DNA of 12,374 nt, from the NCBI GenBank assembly GCA_002696965.1, contig NZUB01000010.1:1-12374 (forward strand), given 5' to 3'. The DNA comes from Flavobacteriales bacterium (lineage in GTDB: Bacteria > Bacteroidota > Bacteroidia > Flavobacteriales > TMED113). This document shows positions 1 to 6,746 of the stretch, in pieces. The position numbers and the translations under genes are program-made. The notes below the pieces were generated by a model that searched no databases, was not told the DNA's origin, and was given only the letters and a program-made list of their open reading frames with translations. Every line of letters begins with the position of its first letter. The first letter of the stretch is position 1.

Positions 1-29
1 AGCCAATGTATCGTTTCTTGAAAGTTCAT
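1..29 (-). CDS. folC: Start of folC, bifunctional dihydrofolate/folylpolyglutamate synthase (partial, runs off left edge)
   Basis: An ATG at 29-27 on the minus strand opens a frame reading MNFQETIHW before the window ends. This matches the characteristic N-terminus of flavobacterial FolC as I remember it (M-x-Y/F-Q-E-T-x-x-W/Y-L). FolC adds glutamate to dihydropteroate and to folates in the cytosol. The A of its ATG is also the last base of the tonB stop codon (TGATG), a typical coupled junction, so it should be the last visible gene of the dehydrogenase-nhaD-exbB-exbD-tonB operon. In flavobacterial genomes I recall folC commonly following a tonB gene, which supports the call. Only nine full codons are visible, so no catalytic motif can be checked. 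The identification rests on the N-terminal motif and the context. Confidence 0.7.
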
Positions 30-751
30 CAATTGCGATAAAAATTATATGTTATTTGACCGATTTGGATTTCAGGAGCGTCAAAATAGGGAGTCCAAGT
101 AGTTTTAAGTGCAGCAATTTTAGCTTCACTGAGAAGACAAGAAGCTGATTCGGTTGTTCCCCGAACTCCAGCTTCGGCTTTAATAGTCCTTCCTTCCCTA
201 TTCACCCAAACACGTACAACTACAGTACCTGATTCATTACAAGTATATCGAGGTTTTACTTTCATAACAGCAAATCTATTGTCTGATAAAATATAACCAT
301 CATTCTTATCATTAAGCTCTAAATCATCCACAACAATTGTATCTTCCATATTATCATTAAACAATTCTTGTGAAGATTTTGGTTGATTCAATTTATTCAG
401 TGCCTCTTCTAATTCTAGGCTTATATAATCTTCTTTTTCTGGATTTTGATCTTGATTAGTGAGAGAATCTTCATAAGTTGGCAAAACAGTTTCTGCTGTT
501 TTTTCTTGTATTAATTTTTCAACCAATTCATCGTGGTCTACTACTACTTCATCGACTACTTTATCCTTAGAAACTAAAATTGTTTCTTCTGCTTTATTTA
601 TCTTTTCATATGGCATATATTGAACTTCAATACCCTCAGGAGGTAAAATAAGCGTCGAACCCATTGTTGTATAAAAACATACAATAATAAATAGTACGTG
701 AAACAATATCGTTCCAAAAAATCCTAATCTCTTACTTTTAGAGTTGAACAT
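29..751 (-). CDS. tonB: TonB-family energy transducer
   Basis: This 240-residue protein should carry energy from the ExbB/ExbD motor across the periplasm to outer-membrane TonB-dependent receptors. Residues about 10-32 form one hydrophobic inner-membrane anchor after a short basic N-terminus. Residues about 45-150 are a polar linker rich in Glu and Asp, without the Pro-Lys/Pro-Glu runs of classical TonB. Residues about 155-240 are a TonB C-terminal-like domain: GTVVVRVWVNREG at 175-187, then an RGTT element, and an ending in ITYNFYRN. Cys171 and Cys205 could form a periplasmic disulfide. The same Cys pair occurs in other flavobacterial members as I recall them. The gene begins 4 bases after exbD and its TGA stop overlaps the folC ATG. 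The family assignment is firm, but which receptor or substrate it serves cannot be seen. Confidence 0.85.
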   Translation of the reverse strand: MFNSKSKRLGFFGTILFHVLFIIVCFYTTMGSTLILPPEGIEVQYMPYEKINKAEETILVSKDKVVDEVVVDHDELVEKLIQEKTAETVLPTYEDSLTNQDQNPEKEDYISLELEEALNKLNQPKSSQELFNDNMEDTIVVDDLELNDKNDGYILSDNRFAVMKVKPRYTCNESGTVVVRVWVNREGRTIKAEAGVRGTTESASCLLSEAKIAALKTTWTPYFDAPEIQIGQITYNFYRN

Positions 752-755
752 ATGA

Positions 756-1145
756 TTAATTAGGTTGTGTAGCTAAAACAATCTTATAGTTATTACGATA
801 TGCTAAATCCATAACTTCTACCACATGTTTTAGAGGAATAGTTTGAGCAGCTCTTAAAATGATTGTAGAATCATCACTTTTCATGTTTTCTTGAAGCTTA
901 GATTCTAAAAAAATCCTTTCTATAGATTCATTATTTATAAAATATCGTAAATCTTCAGTAATTGAAATAGATATAGTTTGTTTTTTTAGAGGCTGAGCAG
1001 AACTTGAAGGCAATACAATATCAAGAGCATTCGTTGTTACTAAAGTGGAAGTCAACATAAAAAATATAAGTAGTAAAAAAACTATATCTGTCATTGATGA
1101 CATGCTAAAATTGGGATTAATCTTATTTTGTGACTTTAAAAACAT
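756..1145 (-). CDS. exbD: ExbD/TolR-family motor subunit
   Basis: This is a 129-residue ExbD-like biopolymer transport protein, close to the usual family length. A short cytoplasmic N-terminus of about 17 residues leads into one membrane helix at about 19-40. The helix starts MTDIVFLLLIFFML, with Asp20 at the position of the essential proton-carrying Asp of ExbD/TolR (Asp25 in E. coli ExbD). Residues 43-129 form the periplasmic domain. The ATG overlaps the exbB TAA stop by one base (TAATG), and tonB follows after 4 bases. Together with ExbB and TonB this makes a complete proton-driven energiser. TolR is the alternative name within the family. The adjacent TonB-type gene and the absence of tolA, tolB or pal favour ExbD. 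Confidence 0.9.
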   Translation of the reverse strand: MFLKSQNKINPNFSMSSMTDIVFLLLIFFMLTSTLVTTNALDIVLPSSSAQPLKKQTISISITEDLRYFINNESIERIFLESKLQENMKSDDSTIILRAAQTIPLKHVVEVMDLAYRNNYKIVLATQPN

Positions 1146-1858
1146 TAATTATCCTTTTTATCATAAATTAAATCCAAAAATTCAATAACAACAGATTCCA
1201 TTTCAAATACTGCTTTTGAAATTTTTGAAACTAGATAGTTATAGCTTATATACGCCATAATACCTACCATTAAACCTGCAACAGTAGTCGTCATAGCAGT
1301 GTAAATACCTCTAGATAACATTTCAATATCTATTTGCCCCCCCGAACTCGCCATTTCATAAAATGCTAGAACCATACCAATCACCGTTCCTAAAAAACCA
1401 ATCATAGGGGCACTACCAGAAATTGTACCTAATATTGCTAAATTATTTTCTAATTTAGATAACTCTAGTTTACCTACATTATTGATTGACACTGAAATAT
1501 CTTCTAACGACTTTTCAATTCTAATAATACCCTTTTCTAAAATACGAGCTATTGGAGTATCTGTGTTTTGACATAAATCAATTGCTGAAGAATACTTACC
1601 GTCATATAAAAAGTCCTTAATTGAATTAAAAAAATAATCATCTTTTTGTAATGCTTTTTTAATTGTAAAATATCTTTCTAAGAAAAGATAAATTGTGATT
1701 ATTGACAAAAGAAATAAAAATAGAATAATAATTTGGCCAGCTACTCCACCCTGAAAGAATAAGTCTAACACAGATAATTTATCAGTGGCAGCTATTAAAT
1801 CACTAGCAACCGGAACTTGTAAACTATCTATTTGAAAAAAATTAAAATAATAAAACAT
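1145..1858 (-). CDS. exbB: ExbB/TolQ/MotA-family proton channel protein
   Basis: This 237-residue protein is the ion-channel stator of the TonB motor in the inner membrane. An N-terminal segment of about 37 residues precedes the first membrane helix (about 38-60), which ends in the typical FLERYFTIKKA. A cytoplasmic domain (about 65-138) follows. The second helix (about 141-169) carries the family signature APMIGFLGTVIGM, and the third (about 183-210) carries AMTTTVAGLMVGI. The Thr residues in the second and third helices lie where the proton path is described for ExbB. The ATG lies 16 bases after the nhaD stop, and its own stop overlaps exbD. Proton rather than sodium use is assumed from the family; the sequence alone does not prove it. 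Confidence 0.9.
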   Translation of the reverse strand: MFYYFNFFQIDSLQVPVASDLIAATDKLSVLDLFFQGGVAGQIIILFLFLLSIITIYLFLERYFTIKKALQKDDYFFNSIKDFLYDGKYSSAIDLCQNTDTPIARILEKGIIRIEKSLEDISVSINNVGKLELSKLENNLAILGTISGSAPMIGFLGTVIGMVLAFYEMASSGGQIDIEMLSRGIYTAMTTTVAGLMVGIMAYISYNYLVSKISKAVFEMESVVIEFLDLIYDKKDN

Positions 1859-1874
1859 AATAATCTAATTTAGT

Positions 1875-3167
1875 TTATAACAATTCTAATAGAATGTAAG
1901 TAAGAGCACCATATATATAACCTATAAAGGCTAAAAAAGATATCTTTTTCACATACCACATGAAATCAATTTTTAAAATCCCCATCACTGCAACACCTGC
2001 TGCTGACCCAATAATCAACACACTTCCCCCTGTACCAGCACAATATGCTAAAAATTCCCAGAAAATACCATCCTGAGCAAACACACCTGCTGCATCAATA
2101 GGATACATACCCATAGCTGCTGCTACTAATGGAACATTATCTACAATAGATGACATTAAACCAACAACTACATTAATAACGTAAATATTACCAATTGTAT
2201 TATTTAAATAATCAGCTAGAGTATCTAAAACACCTACTGATTGTAAACAGGAAACTGCTAATAAGATACCTAAAAAGAAAAAAATCGTGGGTGTTTCAAT
2301 TTTCTTTAAAACCCCTATTACAGTTAAAGAAGATTTGTCTTCAATATTTTTTGCCCTATGTAATATTTCCGTTGCAATCCATAAAACTCCTAAACTCAAT
2401 AACATCCCCATATAAGGAGGTAGGTGAGTAATTGTTTTGAAAACGGGAACAAATAACAAGCCTAATACTCCCAAGAAAAAAACTAAATTTCTTTCAAATG
2501 AAGTAGTAGGATTTAATTTATGTTCAATAGCAATCTGATTCTTTGGCCTTGCAATTTTCCCTTTGATAGTAAAGGATAAATAAATTAATGGAGCTAACAT
2601 ACATACTACACTAGGAATAAAAATAGAAGTGATAATATTGAGCGCAGTTACTTGCCCTCCAATCCACAACATAATAGTCGTCACATCACCGATAGGGGAC
2701 CAAGCACCACCGGCATTACATGCCAAGATCACCATACCTCCAAAAAACCAAACATTCTCTTTGCCTTTAATGATCTTTGGTAATAAAGCTGCCATAATAA
2801 TTGCTGTTGTTAGATTATCAAGAACGGCTGAAAAAAAGAAGCTTAAGATGGATATAATCCACAAAAGCCTCATTTTGTCTGTAGTTTTAATTTTATTTGT
2901 AATAATCGAAAACCCTTGATGAGCATCCACCAACTCAACTATTGTCATAGCCCCTAGTAGAAAAAATAAAATTTCAGAAATATGAATTAAATGATGCTGT
3001 AATTCCTTTGAAATTTGATAATAACCAGTGTCTGCAAACAAAACAAAAACAGTCCAACATAAAACACCAGTTACGAGTGCAGTTGCAGCCTTATCAACTT
3101 TGATAGGATGCTCAAACGCAATACATAAATAACCAAGGAAGAATATTATAATTAAAGTTGTAATCAC
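1875..3167 (-). CDS. nhaD: NhaD-type Na+/H+ antiporter
   Basis: This is a 430-residue polytopic membrane protein of the ion-transporter (CitMHS/NhaD) superfamily, expected to expel Na+ (or Li+) in exchange for protons. The N-terminus (FLGYLCIAFEHPIKVDKAA, residues 10-28) is characteristic of NhaD. Conserved polar motifs sit inside membrane segments: DNLTT at 117-121, NAGGAWSPIGDVTT at 151-164, DNVPLVAAAMG at 343-353 and AGTGGSVLIIGSAAG at 377-391. About ten to twelve hydrophobic helices are visible. The start is a GTG at 3165-3167: the frame is closed by a TAA six codons upstream, no ATG lies between, and the first internal Met is residue 74, far inside the protein. It lies 8 bases after the dehydrogenase and 16 before exbB, so it is co-transcribed with the TonB motor genes. 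Confidence 0.88.
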   Translation of the reverse strand: MITTLIIIFFLGYLCIAFEHPIKVDKAATALVTGVLCWTVFVLFADTGYYQISKELQHHLIHISEILFFLLGAMTIVELVDAHQGFSIITNKIKTTDKMRLLWIISILSFFFSAVLDNLTTAIIMAALLPKIIKGKENVWFFGGMVILACNAGGAWSPIGDVTTIMLWIGGQVTALNIITSIFIPSVVCMLAPLIYLSFTIKGKIARPKNQIAIEHKLNPTTSFERNLVFFLGVLGLLFVPVFKTITHLPPYMGMLLSLGVLWIATEILHRAKNIEDKSSLTVIGVLKKIETPTIFFFLGILLAVSCLQSVGVLDTLADYLNNTIGNIYVINVVVGLMSSIVDNVPLVAAAMGMYPIDAAGVFAQDGIFWEFLAYCAGTGGSVLIIGSAAGVAVMGILKIDFMWYVKKISFLAFIGYIYGALTYILLELL

Positions 3168-3175
3168 GATAAATT

Positions 3176-4411
3176 TTATTTAGTTAATAATTTGTTTAAT
3201 GCAATTTCTAAAGCAGTAGAAGTTATATTGATAGTGCTTGTACTATGATTATAACATTCTAATAAAGCTTCATATATTATATTTGAACAATCTTCAAATA
3301 TATCTTTATCTGTTAAAATAGTTCTTCTTTCAGACATTAAATAGGCAAACACTCTTGCCATGCCACAATTTGAAATAAAGTCTGGAATAACACTCATATT
3401 ATTATCTGCATGCTCAGCTATTGATCCATAAAATATTTCTTTATTAGCAAAAGGAACATTTGCACCAGAAGAAATAAGCTTAACACCAGAATCAATTAAC
3501 CTATTAACTTGATCTAATTCTAATAATCTAGAAGCTGCACAAGGAATAAAAACATCCGCCTCAATATCCCAAATTTGATTATTTACTTCATCAAATGTCA
3601 TTAATTCTGAAGATATTAATTTATTATTTTCTTTATTCAAAAAAAGTTTTTTTATCTCATCAAATGAAAATCCAGATGTATTTATCAGTCCACCATGTTT
3701 ATCTATAATACCCACAATTAATGCACCTGATTGCGAAAGATAATAAGCTGCAGAAGACCCTACATTGCCCCAACCTTGAACAATAATTTTTTTATTTTTC
3801 AAATCACCACCCCATATACTATAATAATGCTTGATTGATTCAGCAACACCATATCCTGTAATCATATCAGCAACCACAATATTATTATATACACTTGGTG
3901 TATAACTTTCATCTTCTAGTCTCTTTTTTACTCCATATCTTAATTGACCTATTCGATTTATCTTCTCAGCAGAAGATGGAGAATAATGTCCAGAAAAAAT
4001 ACCTTCTTGAGGATGCCATACTCCACAATCTTCAGTAATAGGAATCACTTCTGATACTTCATCAATATTTAAATCACCACCTGTGCCATAATAATTTTTT
4101 AACAAAGGAGCAACAGCTCTATACCACCTAAGTAAAACATCTTTTTTACGCGGATCTGTAGGATCAAAATTAATACCTGATTTTGCTCCTCCAATAGCAG
4201 GGCCACAAACTGTAAATTTAACCTCCATTGTTTTAGCAAGCGATAGAACTTCATATTTTGTCAATCCTTTTCTCATGCGTGTACCTCCTCCAGCAGCACC
4301 ACCTCTCAAAGAGTTAATCACAACCCAGCCAATGGCATCAGATTGGGGGTCACTCCACTCAAAAACAATTTCAGGAGATTTATTCTCATATTTTTCTAAT
4401 AAAGATTTCAT
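3176..4411 (-). CDS. Glu/Leu/Phe/Val-type amino-acid dehydrogenase
   Basis: This is a 411-residue NAD(P)-dependent oxidative deaminase of the Glu/Leu/Phe/Val dehydrogenase family, converting an amino acid to a 2-oxo acid plus ammonia or the reverse. The N-terminal substrate and dimerisation domain contains GGGTRMRKG (41-49) and the glycine-rich loop GPAIGGAKSG (70-79), with the expected catalytic Lys77. GTGGDLNIDE (109-118) places a conserved Asp at 113. The nucleotide-binding Rossmann domain begins around 205 with VQGWGNVGSSAA (GxGxxG at 213-218), and SGANVPF (315-321) follows later. It belongs to a Bacteroidota subgroup I recognise, but I cannot tell from sequence whether glutamate or a branched-chain or aromatic amino acid is the substrate, so I give no gene symbol. 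It is the first gene of the operon, behind a candidate promoter. Confidence 0.88.
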   Translation of the reverse strand: MKSLLEKYENKSPEIVFEWSDPQSDAIGWVVINSLRGGAAGGGTRMRKGLTKYEVLSLAKTMEVKFTVCGPAIGGAKSGINFDPTDPRKKDVLLRWYRAVAPLLKNYYGTGGDLNIDEVSEVIPITEDCGVWHPQEGIFSGHYSPSSAEKINRIGQLRYGVKKRLEDESYTPSVYNNIVVADMITGYGVAESIKHYYSIWGGDLKNKKIIVQGWGNVGSSAAYYLSQSGALIVGIIDKHGGLINTSGFSFDEIKKLFLNKENNKLISSELMTFDEVNNQIWDIEADVFIPCAASRLLELDQVNRLIDSGVKLISSGANVPFANKEIFYGSIAEHADNNMSVIPDFISNCGMARVFAYLMSERRTILTDKDIFEDCSNIIYEALLECYNHSTSTINITSTALEIALNKLLTK

Positions 4412-4425
4412 ACAAAAAAGTTAAT

Positions 4426-4451
4426 CAAAAATAAGAACTAAAAAACAACAA
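4426..4451 (-). promoter_or_regulatory. Candidate Bacteroidota promoter of the dehydrogenase-nhaD-exbBD-tonB operon
   Basis: On the minus strand TATTTTTG (4433-4426) fits the Bacteroidota -7 element TAnnTTTG exactly. Two TTG triplets lie upstream (4451-4449 and 4448-4446) as possible -33 elements. The better one leaves a 15-base spacer, shorter than the usual 17-23. The element ends 14 bases before the dehydrogenase ATG, so the leader would be very short. In sequence this AT-rich, an 8-base match with two free positions can arise by chance. Confidence 0.4.
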
Positions 4452-4464
4452 TTATACTATATGA

Positions 4465-4476
4465 TTTTTTTTTTTT
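4465..4476. repeat. 12-base T/A homopolymer upstream of the operon promoter
   Basis: Twelve consecutive T's on the plus strand read as twelve A's on the minus strand. They lie in the 70-base gap between anmK and the dehydrogenase, about 13 bases upstream of the candidate -33 triplet. As an A tract it could act like an UP element or bend the DNA, and its length could vary between cells. It is not preceded by a GC-rich stem, so it is not a convincing terminator for either strand. Confidence 0.8.
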
Positions 4477-4481
4477 CAACA

Positions 4482-5549
4482 TTATACTAAGTAGACATCT
4501 CCTGAGGAATGATCTTTTTTTGCACCTGTTGCAGATGCAAGACAATTGTTTTGTTGCAATATTCTCAACACACCTAAAAAACCAAACACAACAGCCTCCT
4601 TAAAACAGATTATATCACGAGAAGGAAACAATAATGAAACACTAGAATGTTCTTTAATACGAGTAATTAAATTAGTGTTAAATGCCCCACCTCCTGTAAC
4701 TAAAATATTATTGAATTCTAAGTTTTCAAAAACATTAGTTAATTGTATGGCTATGTGTTCTGAAACAGTGGCTAATAAATCAGGCACACTAATAGGAACT
4801 TGACTTACAATAGGTAAAAAAAAAGAATCTATATACTCCATGCCCAAGGATTTAGGAAAGGGAGAGTGATAATAATCTACTTTGTTTAAAGTTTCTAATA
4901 AATTAAAATCTACAATACCCTTCGATGCTATTCCACCTTCAGAATCAAAATCTTTGCCAAGTCTATTAACAATATAATTCAATAAGATATTACACGGACA
5001 AATATCATAAGCCAAGCGAGATTTTTTTTGGTCATAAGAAATATTTGCTATTCCACCTAAGTTTAAACAGGCATCATATTCAGAAAATAACAATTTATCA
5101 CCTATCGGTACTAAAGGTGCACCTTGGCCTCCCAAATCAATATCTTGTTGTCTAAAATTACAAACTACTGGAATCCCCAATCTTTGCGAAATTATACTTC
5201 CTGAACCAATTTGAGTAGTATTTCCTTTTTGGGGATCATGAAAAATAGTATGACCATGTGAGGCAATTAAATCAACTGATAAATCATGTCGTTTTATAAA
5301 AATTGTTATAAAATCAGATATTATATGACCAAATTTTTTATCTAAACTACTTATAGATATTTCTTTTTTATAAGCCTGTATAAAATTTTTCTTCAACTCT
5401 TGATCATAGGAAAAAGTGTCGGCTTTTAATAATTTAAAGTGCCATTTTTTATTTGTTTGATAATACTGAACATAAGCAACATCCAAACCATCAATTGATG
5501 TGCCTGACATAATACCAATCACTGAAAATTTGTTTTTTATATTTATCAT
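4482..5549 (-). CDS. anmK: Anhydro-N-acetylmuramic acid kinase
   Basis: This 355-residue AnmK phosphorylates and opens 1,6-anhydro-MurNAc released from peptidoglycan, giving MurNAc-6-phosphate for recycling in the cytosol. Visible landmarks are the N-terminal phosphate-binding motif GIMSGTSIDGLDVAYV (12-27), ASHGHTIFH (96-104), DIDLGGQGAPLVPIGD (136-151), NLGGIANIS (163-171) and YDICPCN (181-187). Asp182 falls at the position of the family's catalytic Asp. VTGGGAFN (284-291) is the second nucleotide-binding element, and the TGAKKDHSSG ending is typical of Bacteroidota members. The length is slightly under that of the E. coli enzyme, with no domain missing. The gene is transcribed away from the acyl-CoA dehydrogenase gene, with 57 bases between the two starts. 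Seventy bases separate it from the dehydrogenase gene on the same strand, so it may or may not feed that operon. Confidence 0.92.
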   Translation of the reverse strand: MINIKNKFSVIGIMSGTSIDGLDVAYVQYYQTNKKWHFKLLKADTFSYDQELKKNFIQAYKKEISISSLDKKFGHIISDFITIFIKRHDLSVDLIASHGHTIFHDPQKGNTTQIGSGSIISQRLGIPVVCNFRQQDIDLGGQGAPLVPIGDKLLFSEYDACLNLGGIANISYDQKKSRLAYDICPCNILLNYIVNRLGKDFDSEGGIASKGIVDFNLLETLNKVDYYHSPFPKSLGMEYIDSFFLPIVSQVPISVPDLLATVSEHIAIQLTNVFENLEFNNILVTGGGAFNTNLITRIKEHSSVSLLFPSRDIICFKEAVVFGFLGVLRILQQNNCLASATGAKKDHSSGDVYLV

Positions 5550-5606
5550 TTTAATAGAATTAAAATAGAAAAAAAGAATTATTTTAGAGGCAAAATATGA
5601 TTAAAT
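5550..5606. promoter_or_regulatory. Short divergent promoter region between anmK and the acyl-CoA dehydrogenase gene
   Basis: These 57 bases must hold signals for both divergent genes unless promoters reach into the coding regions. I find only near matches to TAnnTTTG: TATTTTAG at 5580-5587 on the plus strand, and TATTTTG (one T short) on the minus strand around 5591-5597. No TTG is found at a good distance for either. The region is almost pure A/T apart from AGAGG at 5586-5590. I infer promoter function from the gene layout rather than from strong motifs. Confidence 0.35.
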
Positions 5607-6746
5607 ATGAACTTTGACTTATCCAGCGAACAAAAATTAATTCGGGATACTGCAAGAGATTTTGCGCAAAATGAACTGCTACCTGGGGTAATTGAAAGAG
5701 ATGAGAAAAAAGAATTTCCAAAATCTCAAGTAAAGAAAATGGCCGAAATGGGATTTTTAGGAATGATGGTGAATCCAAAATATGGTGGAGGTGGAATGGA
5801 TACGGTATCTTATGTTCTAGCTATGGAGGAAATTTCAAAAGTGGATGCATCATGCTCGGTAATTATGTCAGTTAATAATTCACTAGTCTGCTGGGGAATT
5901 GAAAAATATGGTTCAGAAGAGCAAAAAGAAAAATATTTACATAAACTTGCTACTGGAGAAATTATTGGAGCCTTTTGTCTTTCAGAGCCTGAAGCTGGAT
6001 CTGATGCGACATCCCAAAGAACTACTGCTATTGAAAAAGATGATTACTATTTATTAAATGGAACAAAAAACTGGATTACTAATGGCAGTACTGCATCAAT
6101 ATATTTAGTTATTGCCCAAACTGATGTTGCAAAAGGTCATAAGGGAATTAATGCATTTATAGTTGAAAAAAATACTGAAGGTGTAACTGTTGGGCCTAGA
6201 GAAAACAAGTTAGGAATTAGAAGTTCTGATACCACTTCTATAATGTTTTCAGATGTCAAAGTAAAAAAAGAAAATCGAATTGGGGAAGATGGATTTGGAT
6301 TTAAGTTTGCAATGAAAACATTGGAGGGAGGGCGTATTGGAATAGCTGCACAAGCTCTTGGTATTGCTTCTGGAGCATATGAATTAAGTCTTAATTATGC
6401 TAAAGAAAGAAAAGCCTTTGGTAAGGAAATTTTTAAACACCAAGCAATTGCATTTAAATTAGCAGATATGGCAACTGAAATTGATTGTGGCAGATTATTG
6501 TGTATAAAGGCAGCATGGCAAAAAGATAATGGCTTGGATTATTCTCAAACTGGCTCAATGGCGAAATTGTATTGTGCAGAAAAAGCTATGAGAATAACAA
6601 CAGAAGCGGTACAAATCCACGGAGGATATGGTTTTGTCAAAGAATACCATGTTGAAAGACTAATGCGAGATGCAAAGATTACTCAAATCTATGAAGGTAC
6701 ATCAGAGATTCAAAAAATTGTAATATCTAGATCTATTTTAAAGTAA
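5607..6746 (+). CDS. Acyl-CoA dehydrogenase (short-chain/butyryl type)
   Basis: This 379-residue FAD enzyme catalyses alpha,beta-oxidation of acyl-CoA thioesters in fatty-acid or amino-acid breakdown, passing electrons to ETF. The order of domains is standard: N-terminal helical domain (about 1-118); middle beta domain with the FAD/substrate signature AFCLSEPEAGSDA (122-134) and NGTKNWITNG (151-160); and C-terminal helical domain from about 235 with YAKERKAFGKEI (264-275), QIHGGYGF (336-343) and IYEGTSEIQ (361-369). Glu363 sits where butyryl/short-chain enzymes have their catalytic base. The start is supported by family alignment (MNFDLSSEQ). An out-of-frame ATG ten bases upstream begins a six-codon ORF that overlaps it. 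It is the only plus-strand gene here, and its stop lies inside the convergent neighbour. Substrate chain length is not certain. Confidence 0.93.
   Translation: MNFDLSSEQKLIRDTARDFAQNELLPGVIERDEKKEFPKSQVKKMAEMGFLGMMVNPKYGGGGMDTVSYVLAMEEISKVDASCSVIMSVNNSLVCWGIEKYGSEEQKEKYLHKLATGEIIGAFCLSEPEAGSDATSQRTTAIEKDDYYLLNGTKNWITNGSTASIYLVIAQTDVAKGHKGINAFIVEKNTEGVTVGPRENKLGIRSSDTTSIMFSDVKVKKENRIGEDGFGFKFAMKTLEGGRIGIAAQALGIASGAYELSLNYAKERKAFGKEIFKHQAIAFKLADMATEIDCGRLLCIKAAWQKDNGLDYSQTGSMAKLYCAEKAMRITTEAVQIHGGYGFVKEYHVERLMRDAKITQIYEGTSEIQKIVISRSILK
6733..6746. other. Convergent 14-base overlap of two coding ends
   Basis: The acyl-CoA dehydrogenase stop (TAA, 6744-6746) lies inside the last codons of the secreted-protein gene, whose own stop (TAG on the minus strand, 6735-6733) lies inside the last codons of the dehydrogenase. 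Both 3' ends are intact and look functional, so each sequence restricts change in the other. No room is left for a separate terminator. A six-pair stem (6742-6747 with 6755-6760) spans the junction but has no T run. Confidence 0.9.

Noticed and set aside
2629..2919. Plus-strand reading frames at 2195-2431 and 2629-2919
   Set aside because: Both lie antisense to nhaD, whose motifs are intact; the translations have no family resemblance.
4465..4476. T12 run as a terminator of a plus-strand transcript or of anmK
   Set aside because: There is no GC-rich stem before it on the plus strand, no plus-strand gene ends here, and on the minus strand it reads as A's.
5584..5778. 64-codon minus-strand frame over the start of the acyl-CoA dehydrogenase gene
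   Set aside because: It is antisense to a conserved coding region and overlaps the anmK promoter area; no motif supports it.
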